Assembly: GCA_026400835.1 (NCBI GenBank)
Contig: JAPLOA010000068.1
Span: 1-64,000 of the forward strand
DNA: 64,000 nucleotides
Source of the DNA: Planctomycetales bacterium
GTDB taxonomy: Bacteria > Planctomycetota > Planctomycetia > Planctomycetales > Planctomycetaceae
Direction: 5' to 3'
The stretch's first letter is position 1. Each line of letters begins with the position of its first letter. This document shows, piece after piece, positions 37,672-46,392 of this stretch. The translations under genes and the position numbers were made by a program. The notes beneath the pieces are model-generated. The model was not told the DNA's origin, made no database searches, and saw only the letters and a list, made by a program, of their open reading frames with translations.

Positions 37672-40600
37672 CTACTTGCCGCTTTTCCCATGCGCGGAAC
37701 CTGGTTCGGACTGCAAGGTGCTGAGATACTCCACGAGATCGCGAATTTCTGATCGTGTCAGGTTCCTGACCAGATCCTGAGGCATCCCGGACTGCCCGTT
37801 AGCGCGTTCATCGATTTCTTCTTTGGCAACCGAAACCAAAGCGCCGGTGGGAGTCATCAGTTGCACAACGGAGTCATCTTCACTCTTCAGAATCCCCGAG
37901 TGAATCAGTCCATCCATCGTGACCAGAATGATAGTTTCAAATCCCTTCGCAACCTTCGCGTTGGGATCAACAATAGCCTCAAGCAGATAGTTGCGGTCTT
38001 TGTCTTTTCCGATGCGACTCAGATCAGGCCCCACTTCGCCACCGCTGCCGCCTACCTTATGACAACGTCGACAGGACGCCGCGCTGCGACCAAAGAACAC
38101 CGTTCGCCCATATTCTGCGTTTCCACCTTCCAGACATTCGCTCCAGTTCGCAAGTACAGTCCCGGCTTCCTGCTGACGAGATCGGAAATCAGCGACGGCC
38201 GCCTTTAACTCCGGCGTGCCGGCTTGCTCGGCCGCCAAAATCAAATCCAGCGCTGCCCCGGAGGGAAGCGACAGTTTCTTCAGCCGATCAAAAGTCTCCA
38301 GTAACGCCTGTCGCGCGTCGTCTGTCTTGATTGAACCCAGCAATCGCAACGCCGTTTGCTGAGATCGAACCGTTCCATCGACCAGCAACTGTTCTAATTG
38401 CGGCACAGAGCTTTCGGGAGCACTGGCCACCATGATTTCCACCGCCGCCAAACGAACTGATTCCGAAACATCCTTGAGACCAGATTTTACAACAGGGTCG
38501 GCTTCAGGCGACAACTTGACGAGTGCTCGAAATGCCGACACACGCAGATTGTCGTCCAGATTTGTGTCGCGAAGAATTCCGACGAGCGTTGGGACAATGT
38601 CTGTAATCCCGAGTTCCGTCGCGATCTCCACCGTCATCTTTCGCAGCTCAGGAGAACCAGACAACATACCGGGCAAATGAGGACTCACAGCCTGCTGCAA
38701 TCCATCAACTTCGCGAAGCGGCAACGGACGCCATTGACCAGTAACCGTATCCGTCTTCTGAGGCATGTTCCAGGTGCTCAGCAACTGAGCCGCCAGCAGA
38801 CGAATCTCCGCGGACTGTTCTCCTCCAGCAGCGATCCAGGCCACTGCGTCCGCGCGCTCTGCAGTCCCGATTCGGTAGCATGCATTCAGACTTCTTCGTA
38901 ATACGCTGTCTTCCAGCCCCGGCGTCTCAATCAGATCCGCAAGCTTCGACTGACCGGCCTCAAGACCGTCGTCATTGATCGCTCGTGCAGCTTCGGCAAC
39001 GATTAACGGATCTGCATCCGTCAGCAATTCCGCCACAGCCGAGTCTGCCTGTCGCCTCATGGCCAGTACAACGCCGAGGCGACCAGGAGATCCCGGATAC
39101 TGTGCCAGAGAGTTCAACAAGCCAGGCTGACGTTCGCCAATCTGCATCAACCCCACAACCGCCTGATGCCTGACGACAGGATCATTGTTCTGATTTCGAT
39201 CAAGTAACGTCAAAAGCGATGGAACATCTTCAGAGCCGCCCAGTGCCCCCAACGCCGCAGCAGCGAATCCGGACAGCCGCAGATTGTCACTACTGGTCAA
39301 CTCACGACAGGTCGATGCAAGCTCAGCACGATTGTCCTTCAACACCGAAACGCCATGTCGTGAAAAGATATCTCCCAGAATTCGCACGGCCTGAGCCTGC
39401 AGTTCTTCGGAGTAGCGATTGGATTCATCTCCCAAAACGTGCTGCAGCAACATCACAACCTGGGTCGCCTGTTCAGCCGATCCCAGCCCCAACTGCCAGC
39501 ATCCCCACATCCCATGACGCGCCGACAATTCATGAGCCGGAGTTTTCACCGCATTCATCAGCTCCTCTGCGGCTTTGCGACGAACCAGTTCGAACTGAGA
39601 TTCCTGCCGGACTCGACGATCGACATGGCTTAGAAGCTCCACAAGTGTCGGCACAGAGGCTTTTGCGATTCCGCCACCCAGCAACTCAACAGACTTCGCA
39701 GCCGTAACAGCAGCGGATTCCTTATCATGAGCAAAGCAATACAGACGACCTTTGCCTTCTCCATTCCAGCCGTTGACCCAATCGCTGACAACCATGCTGC
39801 CATCCGGAGCAAACGTCACGTCCGTGGCCAGAATCGACCACAGGAACTGATGTGAATCCGCCAGTTCAAAGGTGGCTCCCTTTGGGTTCACTGTAAAACT
39901 GCGAATTCCGCTGTTGCCCGCCGTCCCGCGAAAATCGGCCATAAAGAAGTGACCTGCATATCGCTCTGGTAACCCCACGCCGGGATAGTAAGTCAGCCCG
40001 GCAGGCCCATCCGCCAGATTCGCAATCGGCGGCAACGTCGAAGCTGGCTGAACAGCCGTCGTGTCAGCATCTGCTTTGTACGGATACCAAATTCGCTCGC
40101 GATTCCACGGCCCTCGATCATCGAGATACTGATAGTACATTCGCCAGCCGGTATCTCCATGCTGGACAACGTAGACCCAGCGAGCCTTATCACCGCTGTC
40201 GGAGTTGTTGTCGCCGGTAAACAGATTCCCGTGATCATCGAACGCCAATTCCTGTGGATTCCGCAGACCGTAGGCAAAGACTTCGAGATTGCTGCCATCC
40301 ATGTCACAACGAAACACGGCTCCCGTGTCGACGCGTTTCAAACGAGTCCCCTCTTTCGTCACAACATTAAAGCCACGGTCTCCAATGCTGAAGTAGAGAC
40401 GGCCATCGGGACCAACAACCAGTCCATGCATATCGTGCCCACGAAAGGCGACGCGAATACCGTAGCCGTGATGCAACGCCTCGGACTGTTCCGCTATGCC
40501 GTCGTTGTCTGCATCACCAAAACTCCACAGCTTCGGAATACAGGTGTAGTAAACGCGCCCGTTATGTTCGATCACTCCCGCGCCAGTACCATCAATGATG

Positions 40601-41082
40601 TCATTGAAGCCATCGGCAAATAGAGTATCTCGATCAAACGTTCCGTCGCCATCGGTATCCTGCAGCAATCGAATTCGATCATGTTCCGTAGCCCATTTCT
40701 GAACATCGCTGCCCATGTACTTACGAAACATCGCCGCGCGTTCTTCCACAGATTCGAGCTGCAGATCATTCTCCAGCCAATTCATATGATTGCGGTTGTC
40801 TTCGACACCAACTTCCTGGCGGAACGTCTCGCAAACAAAAATGCGACCATCATTTGTAACGGTGAAACAAACCGGATTAGCCAGCATCGGTTCGGCCGCC
40901 ATCAGCCTTCCGCTCATGTCCTCGGGAACAACAAAACCCTTCAGAGCCAGTTCTGCATCACCAGACGCAGCAGCGATCTTCGGCTGATAATCCTGTTGTG
41001 CGAACAATTCAGAAGAACAGACAATCAAACCGATTGCGCAAACAGCAATGGTAGCCAGATCACAAAATAATCGACGAAGCAT
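37672..41082 (-). CDS. PVC-type membrane-bound dehydrogenase with HEAT repeats and haem c
   Basis: A 1136-residue exported protein with the layout typical of Planctomycetes and Verrucomicrobia: a signal peptide (about 1-29), an N-terminal six-bladed propeller of the glucose/sorbosone dehydrogenase type (about 45-460; D-G-R-I-F-V-C-E-T-F-R, D-T-D-G-D-G-T-F-D, G-L-R-N-P-Q-E-L-A-F-D), and HEAT-like helical repeats (about 480-960). A C-terminal cytochrome c domain follows, with C-R-R-C-H at residues 1004-1008 and a likely axial Met in G-M-P near 1100. It is expected to oxidise a sugar or related compound in the periplasm and pass electrons through its haem. The true substrate and electron acceptor are unknown for the whole family. 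Confidence 0.93.
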   Translation of the reverse strand: MLRRLFCDLATIAVCAIGLIVCSSELFAQQDYQPKIAAASGDAELALKGFVVPEDMSGRLMAAEPMLANPVCFTVTNDGRIFVCETFRQEVGVEDNRNHMNWLENDLQLESVEERAAMFRKYMGSDVQKWATEHDRIRLLQDTDGDGTFDRDTLFADGFNDIIDGTGAGVIEHNGRVYYTCIPKLWSFGDADNDGIAEQSEALHHGYGIRVAFRGHDMHGLVVGPDGRLYFSIGDRGFNVVTKEGTRLKRVDTGAVFRCDMDGSNLEVFAYGLRNPQELAFDDHGNLFTGDNNSDSGDKARWVYVVQHGDTGWRMYYQYLDDRGPWNRERIWYPYKADADTTAVQPASTLPPIANLADGPAGLTYYPGVGLPERYAGHFFMADFRGTAGNSGIRSFTVNPKGATFELADSHQFLWSILATDVTFAPDGSMVVSDWVNGWNGEGKGRLYCFAHDKESAAVTAAKSVELLGGGIAKASVPTLVELLSHVDRRVRQESQFELVRRKAAEELMNAVKTPAHELSARHGMWGCWQLGLGSAEQATQVVMLLQHVLGDESNRYSEELQAQAVRILGDIFSRHGVSVLKDNRAELASTCRELTSSDNLRLSGFAAAALGALGGSEDVPSLLTLLDRNQNNDPVVRHQAVVGLMQIGERQPGLLNSLAQYPGSPGRLGVVLAMRRQADSAVAELLTDADPLIVAEAARAINDDGLEAGQSKLADLIETPGLEDSVLRRSLNACYRIGTAERADAVAWIAAGGEQSAEIRLLAAQLLSTWNMPQKTDTVTGQWRPLPLREVDGLQQAVSPHLPGMLSGSPELRKMTVEIATELGITDIVPTLVGILRDTNLDDNLRVSAFRALVKLSPEADPVVKSGLKDVSESVRLAAVEIMVASAPESSVPQLEQLLVDGTVRSQQTALRLLGSIKTDDARQALLETFDRLKKLSLPSGAALDLILAAEQAGTPELKAAVADFRSRQQEAGTVLANWSECLEGGNAEYGRTVFFGRSAASCRRCHKVGGSGGEVGPDLSRIGKDKDRNYLLEAIVDPNAKVAKGFETIILVTMDGLIHSGILKSEDDSVVQLMTPTGALVSVAKEEIDERANGQSGMPQDLVRNLTRSEIRDLVEYLSTLQSEPGSAHGKSGK

Positions 41083-41278
41083 GGGATACTCACGGAGAAA
41101 GAAAATAACTCTCGCGTTGCCTCAGGAAACATGCGCGCCATTGTAGGCAGCAAAAATCACAGGCAAAAGAAGGAAAGATTTATGGGCCGAAAGTCCCGTG
41201 AGAATTCCGCGCTTTGCCACGGTTGAGAGGGCCGCATTGGTCGCGGCTCGCATTTGAGGGAGGCAATGATCGCAGGAA

Positions 41279-41301
41279 TCCCGTCGGCGGAGCGACGGGT
41301 G
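41279..41301. repeat. Short palindrome CCCGTCG-N6-CGACGGG, copy 2
   Basis: Stem CCCGTCG/CGACGGG over GCGGAG lies 33 bases past the stop of the minus-strand gene at 41334. It matches the copy at 26852-26874 in reverse orientation at 22 of 23 positions. Read on the minus strand, the stem is followed by GATTCC, which is not a T-run. Confidence 0.75.
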
Positions 41302-41333
41302 CACGGTACAGCGAGCTTGCTGACGCGTGAACG

Positions 41334-42488
41334 TTACTGAGCCGTCGATCGGCTGCCGCTCGGAGAACCAACGATCGGAGTGCCCTCAGGCAAGGGACGG
41401 GCGGCAACTCGCAACTGCAACCCGTGAGCAACTTCACGCAGAGCTGAGAAGCCTTTGAACGAGTCCGGATAGACCCACATCGTAACCACGGAATCGGGCA
41501 GGGTCGTCTCAATTCTCTGGCGATAGCGTGAACCCGGCCGCACAGCTTCTTCGATTGTCTCAGCCACCAGCGAATCATCCGGCGTGATTGTCCAACGCGT
41601 GACGTTCAAACGAGTAATCCCATCACCGGACTGCAAGGCTTCCAACGTTGAAGGTCCATCTTTCTCAACGGTGTAGCTCATCGTATATCCTTCGACCGGT
41701 CCGACATTGCCATCAAACTGGTTGAATCTCATCACAGCCGTGCGGCGAGTCATGACCTGATCCTTCAGCCGCTCAAGCAATTCTTCGAGCGGCACTCGAC
41801 TGATGCGACCTTCACTCACTCTGAAGTGCAGTTCTTCCTTCTCAGCCGGTTTTGTGACTGGTGAAAGTCGATGCTGCAGACGATTCTTTGGAACCGCGGC
41901 TTCTTCGGTCTTTTCCAGAAGTTCACGCAGCTCCTGAGTCTCGGCCACTGTTGTCTCCAGCTTTTTGCTGAGATCCTGTTCAGCCTTCATCGCCGTTGCA
42001 AGAATCCGCCCGGCGTTAAGTGCCTCCCGGCCTTTCTCATCGATCGCAGCCTTCAGCGATGCTACTCTTGCGGCAATCGCGGCTTTGTCAGATTCAAGGT
42101 CGGCGGCCTGCTTGTGAGTTCGATCGGCCTTCTCCTGCAGAGCCAGCAGCTGCTGGTTGGCCAACTCCTGTGCTTCCATGGCCTGCCGAATTTTCTCTTC
42201 CGCTTCTGCACTTTGACTCTCAAGCGTACTGACAGCCTGCGCTGCTTCTGCTTCGGCGGTGTTGAGCTGCTCTAATATTCGCTGACGCTCGGCAAGAATT
42301 GTCGCCTGATCGGCTCGCGTCGCTTCAATTCTCGCAACGGCCAGTGCTTCCTGTTCTCGAGGCTGACGTTGGACCTTCAAACCGACAACAACAATCAGGA
42401 TGATCAAAATGCCAACGATGTTACACACGACGTCCAAAAAGGAGTCGGATCCGAATTCAAGTTCAGGTCGTTGTGCTCGTCGACTCAT
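41334..42488 (-). CDS. ExbD-like long partner subunit with conserved aspartate (B2)
   Basis: A 384-residue protein, last gene of the motor locus. A short basic cytoplasmic N-terminus leads into one membrane helix, F-L-D-V-V-C-N-I-V-G-I-L-I-I-L-I-V-V-V. The Asp at residue 19 aligns with the proton-carrying Asp of ExbD/TolR (P-F-I-D-V-M). A coiled coil of about 150 residues (about 45-195) follows, then a soluble domain (about 210-384) ending in V-Y-P-D-S-F and P-L-P-E-G-T-P-I, which I read as an ExbD-like periplasmic domain. It would form the ion-conducting B subunit with the MotA/ExbB-like protein. No peptidoglycan-binding OmpA domain is visible. The ATG at 42488 lies 71 bases after the B1 stop. 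Confidence 0.75.
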   Translation of the reverse strand: MSRRAQRPELEFGSDSFLDVVCNIVGILIILIVVVGLKVQRQPREQEALAVARIEATRADQATILAERQRILEQLNTAEAEAAQAVSTLESQSAEAEEKIRQAMEAQELANQQLLALQEKADRTHKQAADLESDKAAIAARVASLKAAIDEKGREALNAGRILATAMKAEQDLSKKLETTVAETQELRELLEKTEEAAVPKNRLQHRLSPVTKPAEKEELHFRVSEGRISRVPLEELLERLKDQVMTRRTAVMRFNQFDGNVGPVEGYTMSYTVEKDGPSTLEALQSGDGITRLNVTRWTITPDDSLVAETIEEAVRPGSRYRQRIETTLPDSVVTMWVYPDSFKGFSALREVAHGLQLRVAARPLPEGTPIVGSPSGSRSTAQ

Positions 42489-42559
42489 GGAGTTTGGTTC
42501 TTCTGGAACTCGTTCTGATGCTCGTAAGCAGAATCTCGGCGCCGGAGTTAACTCGCCTT

Positions 42560-44569
42560 TTACTCACCCTCGCCACTCACCCAGGCACGTCCCGTTTCGT
42601 CGGTTGTTGTCATGTAAGGAGTCAACTCATAAACCGTGGCCGATCGAATGCCGGTTCGTTTCAATGAATGAGCCAACGGAATTCGCCACTTCTCACCGCC
42701 AGGGCTCACAATGAACTTGACGATCGGCATGACAGGCTCATCCGGCTTTTTCTTACGATCTTCAACTTCAGCATTGATGCCCGTCAGCAGCAAGACAAAT
42801 GCGTCATCCAACGTATCCGGCGTAATCTCCACGGCCGTCTGCTGATCCACCGTCATATGGTGCTCATCCACAAATACGGTGATGCCAATCGGAGTCATTT
42901 CGCTGCCCGACGGCTGCTTGCCGGAGTTCAGACGATTTAGTAGATCAGGGTCAATGCGAGAAAGATCCGGGATCCCGGTCGCAGGCTGATCGTCCCCAGC
43001 TCCGCTGCTTGTCAACAAGCTTTCCTGAGGGCTCAATGGATCCGATTTCGTCGTCGCAGATTTTGCGAGATCCGACTTCTTCTGCTTTTGTGCCAAAGAT
43101 GACGTGATACTTCCATCGTTCGCAAATAGTGTCTCGGCAAATCGTCGTTCTTCCGGAGATCTCAACGATTCCTCAGATTCCGTCGTGGCTGACACAGGCT
43201 TTTCTGCCGTCTTCGGTCCTTCTTCCGCAATAGTAGTTTTTGCGAGGGCTCGAGCCGACTCGTATTGCCTGGCGTATCGTTCCGCAAATTCATCAGCCAG
43301 TTTCTCAGCATCGGCCGCTGTCATCTGGTCAGCATTCTGACCTCCATAACCGCCGACTGGACGCTTCTGAAAATGCGATTGTGGTGGCGCAACACCCCCT
43401 GCATAAAAGCGGCCATCGACTGGTCGCTGTCGCGACGATTCTTCCATCAACACTCGACCATCCGGACGCACTGTCAGTCTACGCTCCCCTTTGCCGTTCG
43501 CAGGATCACCAGCAGGCCCGGAGGTACCGGACTTCTGCTGAGCAATAGCCATCAACCTGGCATAAAGATTCTCGCGCCGCCGCAAAGCCTCATCGATCGA
43601 CGTTTTAACGAGAGGCACCTCTGTCGAATCCGAGGCTCCTGAGACAATCAACTCCCTGGCCTCCAGCAGCTCGTAACCATAATGAATGTTGGATTCCATC
43701 AGGATTCGTTGGGCACCGTAAAACGGCAATGCCCCATCCGGACGCACCAGCAGCAACACATACGGCGCGCCAGTCACACTGCCTTTTGAACGATGTTGAT
43801 GAATCGTCAGAATCGCGGCCAGAAACGGATTGTCACGAACCGGGAAACCTTCCATATCCGCCTGCGTGATTTGAATCCCATTGGGATAAATCTCAAAACC
43901 CTTCCCGGAAACATCCACCACGATCGGCGTACGTTCCGTGCCTGTCGGATTTGAAAACTCCAGCAATGTGGAAGTACCTGACACTTTGGCCAGGCGGCTT
44001 CGAGCTTCGTCAACCTGATCTCGCAGTTTCAACAGGTCCGAGTGCTTCTCCTGCAGAGCCAATGATGCTTCATTGGAAGCATCCTGAGCGTTCGCAAGCT
44101 GCTGCTGTTTGCTGAGAAGTCGCTTCTCTGTGTCCTTTAACTGCCGCAGCAGAGCAACTTCCTCGGCCTTCAGCTTTCGTGATTCTGCCATCGACTCTGC
44201 GACCGGAACAGCATCAGCGTCCGTGCCTTTGAGCTTCTCCTGAAGCTGAGCCAGTTCTGTCTCAAGGTCTGTAACCCGGACCTGACTTTCGTCAACAGAG
44301 GATCGATGGGCCTGAGCATTAGCCTGCAGCGAATGCAGATTGAGTTCCGCACTGGAGATTTGCTTCTCTAAGGCAGCAATCCGTGCGGCCAGCTCAGCAT
44401 CAACTTCAGATGCTGCCGATTCGACGACGGCGGTCTGTTCTACGTACTGATCCTGTCGCATCTTGCGTGTCATCACCAGCAGCAACAGAATCAGTGATCC
44501 CATGGCGCAGACGAGTACAGCCAGAAACGGAAACAGCGAAATCGAATTGTTGTGATGTCGCCGAGCCAT
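42560..44569 (-). CDS. ExbD-like long partner subunit without the aspartate (B1)
   Basis: A 669-residue protein. The N-terminus carries one membrane helix in the ExbD/MotB position, P-F-L-A-V-L-V-C-A-M-G-S-L-I-L-L-L-L, where the usual P-F-I-D motif has Ala17 in place of Asp. A coiled coil (about 40-195) follows. A globular domain (about 205-345) has Y-V-L-L-L-V-R-P-D-G and Y-G-A-Q-R-I-L-M-E, like the ExbD periplasmic strand-helix pattern. Next comes a polar linker (about 350-550). A second similar domain (about 555-660) contains F-I-V-S-P-G-G-E-K-W-R-I. It would pair with B2 in the channel while not itself carrying protons. It starts 11 bases after the small ORF at 44581-44688. Confidence 0.75.
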   Translation of the reverse strand: MARRHHNNSISLFPFLAVLVCAMGSLILLLLVMTRKMRQDQYVEQTAVVESAASEVDAELAARIAALEKQISSAELNLHSLQANAQAHRSSVDESQVRVTDLETELAQLQEKLKGTDADAVPVAESMAESRKLKAEEVALLRQLKDTEKRLLSKQQQLANAQDASNEASLALQEKHSDLLKLRDQVDEARSRLAKVSGTSTLLEFSNPTGTERTPIVVDVSGKGFEIYPNGIQITQADMEGFPVRDNPFLAAILTIHQHRSKGSVTGAPYVLLLVRPDGALPFYGAQRILMESNIHYGYELLEARELIVSGASDSTEVPLVKTSIDEALRRRENLYARLMAIAQQKSGTSGPAGDPANGKGERRLTVRPDGRVLMEESSRQRPVDGRFYAGGVAPPQSHFQKRPVGGYGGQNADQMTAADAEKLADEFAERYARQYESARALAKTTIAEEGPKTAEKPVSATTESEESLRSPEERRFAETLFANDGSITSSLAQKQKKSDLAKSATTKSDPLSPQESLLTSSGAGDDQPATGIPDLSRIDPDLLNRLNSGKQPSGSEMTPIGITVFVDEHHMTVDQQTAVEITPDTLDDAFVLLLTGINAEVEDRKKKPDEPVMPIVKFIVSPGGEKWRIPLAHSLKRTGIRSATVYELTPYMTTTDETGRAWVSGEGE

Positions 44570-44580
44570 GAATCGTTTGT

Positions 44581-44688
44581 TTACGCCACCTTAAGAAGTG
44601 AACGAGCTTCTTTGAGATCACGATACATCATGAAAAAGTACGTTGGACATTCCTGTCCGACTTGGCCGCGACGGGCAAGAATGCCCAT
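44581..44688 (-). CDS. Candidate 35-residue small protein in the motor operon
   Basis: A 35-codon frame: ATG at 44688, TAA at 44583-44581. GAGGTG directly precedes it (two bases before the ATG; an in-frame GTG at 44691 is the alternative start). It begins 30 bases after the channel-subunit stop (44719) and ends 11 bases before the B1 start (44569), so it fits the gap as an operon gene would. The peptide is basic, starts M-G-I-L-A-R-R-G, has C-P-T-Y-F-F-M-M-Y in the middle and ends in a short charged helix (D-L-K-E-A-R-S-L-L-K). There is no membrane helix. The function is unknown; it may be an assembly or accessory subunit. Confidence 0.55.
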   Translation of the reverse strand: MGILARRGQVGQECPTYFFMMYRDLKEARSLLKVA

Positions 44689-44718
44689 CACACCTCGTTA
44701 TCAACCTGGATGACCGCA

Positions 44719-46101
44719 CTAAGCTGCCACACGCAACGCGGTCTTTGCCGTGAGTACGTTGACTGCCGCATTGAGACTGTTGACGGTCTGTTCCAGAGTG
44801 GCCACAACCTGAAGCGTCTGAAGATTCTTATTCAGCTGTTCCTGAAGCTGGGCCAGACGTTCTTCAGACTCTGTCATCTGCAACAACGTGCGTCCCAGTC
44901 GATGCAGCTCTTCCGCCTGACTGGCTGATGAGAGAGTCGTCGCCTGCATGGCGTTCTGCCACGCATCAACGCGATCGACGAAGGCCATCATCGTAGTCTG
45001 CATTTGCTGCGTGAACGCCTGAGTGCTCCGCTGCAATGACGCCGCGTATTGATCTCGCGACACGTCGATGCTTTCGCGATGAACCTGAAGAGTTTGCTGC
45101 GTTTCCTGATTCAACGCCTGAGCCAGCGTATCTGTCTGCTGAGTAAGAGACTGAGCCCAGTCCGTCTGCAGAGACATCAGATGCCGATTCCAGAACTCCG
45201 TCTGTTGCGTCAGCATCTGAGCAGTCCAGTCGGTCAGTGCCGGGATCCCGGTTGCCTGGTTCGTAGTGGTTTCCGTGGTCAGCGATGGAACCAACTGATC
45301 GATTCCGAACTGTTCAATCTCGTTAAGATTGTTCTGTTCGCCTCGCTCAATCAGGAATGTGCCGAAGACCAGAATCATGGACATCCCGAGAGCCTGAGCT
45401 GTCGTATCAAACGCAACAGCAAGACCAGCGGTGACTTCCGGAAGTGATGAATCCAATTGCTCCGGCGTCACATTGGCAATGGCCATCGTGATCCCCACGA
45501 CGGTACCAAGAAAGCCCATGATCGGGACGGCCCAGGTGACCGTTCGAATCAACGAGTAGCTCTGCAGCAGGCGATCGGACGCAAGGTCGGCAAGGTATCG
45601 CAAGTGGTCTTCAAGTCCGCTGCCGTCTTCTCGATTACGCACATAGTGCAAAACCTCAGTCAGCCGTCGCGCCAAAGCGGTTCGAACAAATCCACTAGAA
45701 TGGGCCTGTTTCTGCCAGCCTGAAATCGATTCGACAACCACCGACGAAGATGACTTTCTGGTCGCCCAGCCGCCCTTTGTCCCTAACTCCGCTACGGATC
45801 GAATGGCTCGGCGTTCGCCCGGCAAAGCAACCAGTTTGGCCGCAAGAATGCCCATCCCCACGAAAAACATCGCTGAGGTTACATACTCCAGAGGATGCCC
45901 GCAGAAATACCGCTGGACAAACTCAGGTCCTCCGGCAAATGGCTTCGCAGCCAGCGGAGCCACAATGTAGAAGACTACCGTCACTCCCAAACCAATCAGC
46001 ATCCCGGTCATGGTCGAGGTGTTTGATGGGGGACGAACAGTCTGCGCTCCTGCGACATTTGACGACGGCAGAGCAGGGGATGTTGATTTTGATGTGGACA
46101 C
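44719..46101 (-). CDS. MotA/TolQ/ExbB-family channel subunit with long tail (A)
   Basis: A 460-residue ion-channel subunit, first gene of the motor locus; GTG start at 46101. Four membrane segments are predicted at about 32-52, 71-93, 188-208 and 222-250. The last two carry the family signatures G-F-L-G-T-V-V-G-I-T-M-A and G-L-A-V-A-F-D-T-T-A-Q-A-L-G, which line the pentameric pore. A cytoplasmic loop (about 94-187) lies before the third helix. The last about 210 residues are a Gln-rich coiled coil, far longer than in ExbB or TolQ. It should form the 5-fold ring around a dimer of the ExbD-like proteins encoded downstream. The long tail recalls ZorA of Zorya defence, but no ZorC, ZorD or ZorE gene is present. 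Confidence 0.88.
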   Translation of the reverse strand: MSTSKSTSPALPSSNVAGAQTVRPPSNTSTMTGMLIGLGVTVVFYIVAPLAAKPFAGGPEFVQRYFCGHPLEYVTSAMFFVGMGILAAKLVALPGERRAIRSVAELGTKGGWATRKSSSSVVVESISGWQKQAHSSGFVRTALARRLTEVLHYVRNREDGSGLEDHLRYLADLASDRLLQSYSLIRTVTWAVPIMGFLGTVVGITMAIANVTPEQLDSSLPEVTAGLAVAFDTTAQALGMSMILVFGTFLIERGEQNNLNEIEQFGIDQLVPSLTTETTTNQATGIPALTDWTAQMLTQQTEFWNRHLMSLQTDWAQSLTQQTDTLAQALNQETQQTLQVHRESIDVSRDQYAASLQRSTQAFTQQMQTTMMAFVDRVDAWQNAMQATTLSSASQAEELHRLGRTLLQMTESEERLAQLQEQLNKNLQTLQVVATLEQTVNSLNAAVNVLTAKTALRVAA

Positions 46102-46292
46102 GAGGAAGTTCCCAAATCAGTGCTGATTAAGGTGACAGGTCGTTCGGCAGAAACCGCCGAAGCTCCGCGCAGGGCGCGGCCCTCCAGGTGTTACAATCGT
46201 CACGGCCGTCAAAGTCGGTTGAGTCCAACTTTGGTAATCTCGGTAACGAGCAGACATTTGCGGCCTGTTTCTGCCAGGCACACTCAAGCCGC

Positions 46293-46327
46293 AAAAAAAT
46301 CCGCCGCTTGTTTCCAAACGGCGGATT
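46293..46327 (-). terminator. Intrinsic terminator of the ABC/DUF4340 operon
   Basis: On the minus strand a 9-bp perfect stem, AATCCGCCG/CGGCGGATT (46298-46306 with 46319-46327), with a 12-base loop is followed by seven T residues (46299-46293). It lies about 65 bases past the stop of the DUF4340 gene and is the clearest rho-independent terminator in the window. It separates that operon from the motor locus downstream. Confidence 0.88.
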
Positions 46328-46392
46328 GGTCTCTCATCATTCAGAGGTTCAGCTTACCTCAGCATCTCGTGATGCCTCAGTGCTCATCGGTC

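Noticed and set aside
41334-46101. Zorya anti-phage defence system
   Set aside because: The tailed channel subunit recalls ZorA, but there is no ZorB with an OmpA-type domain and no ZorC, ZorD or ZorE; flanking genes are housekeeping-like, with no defence genes.
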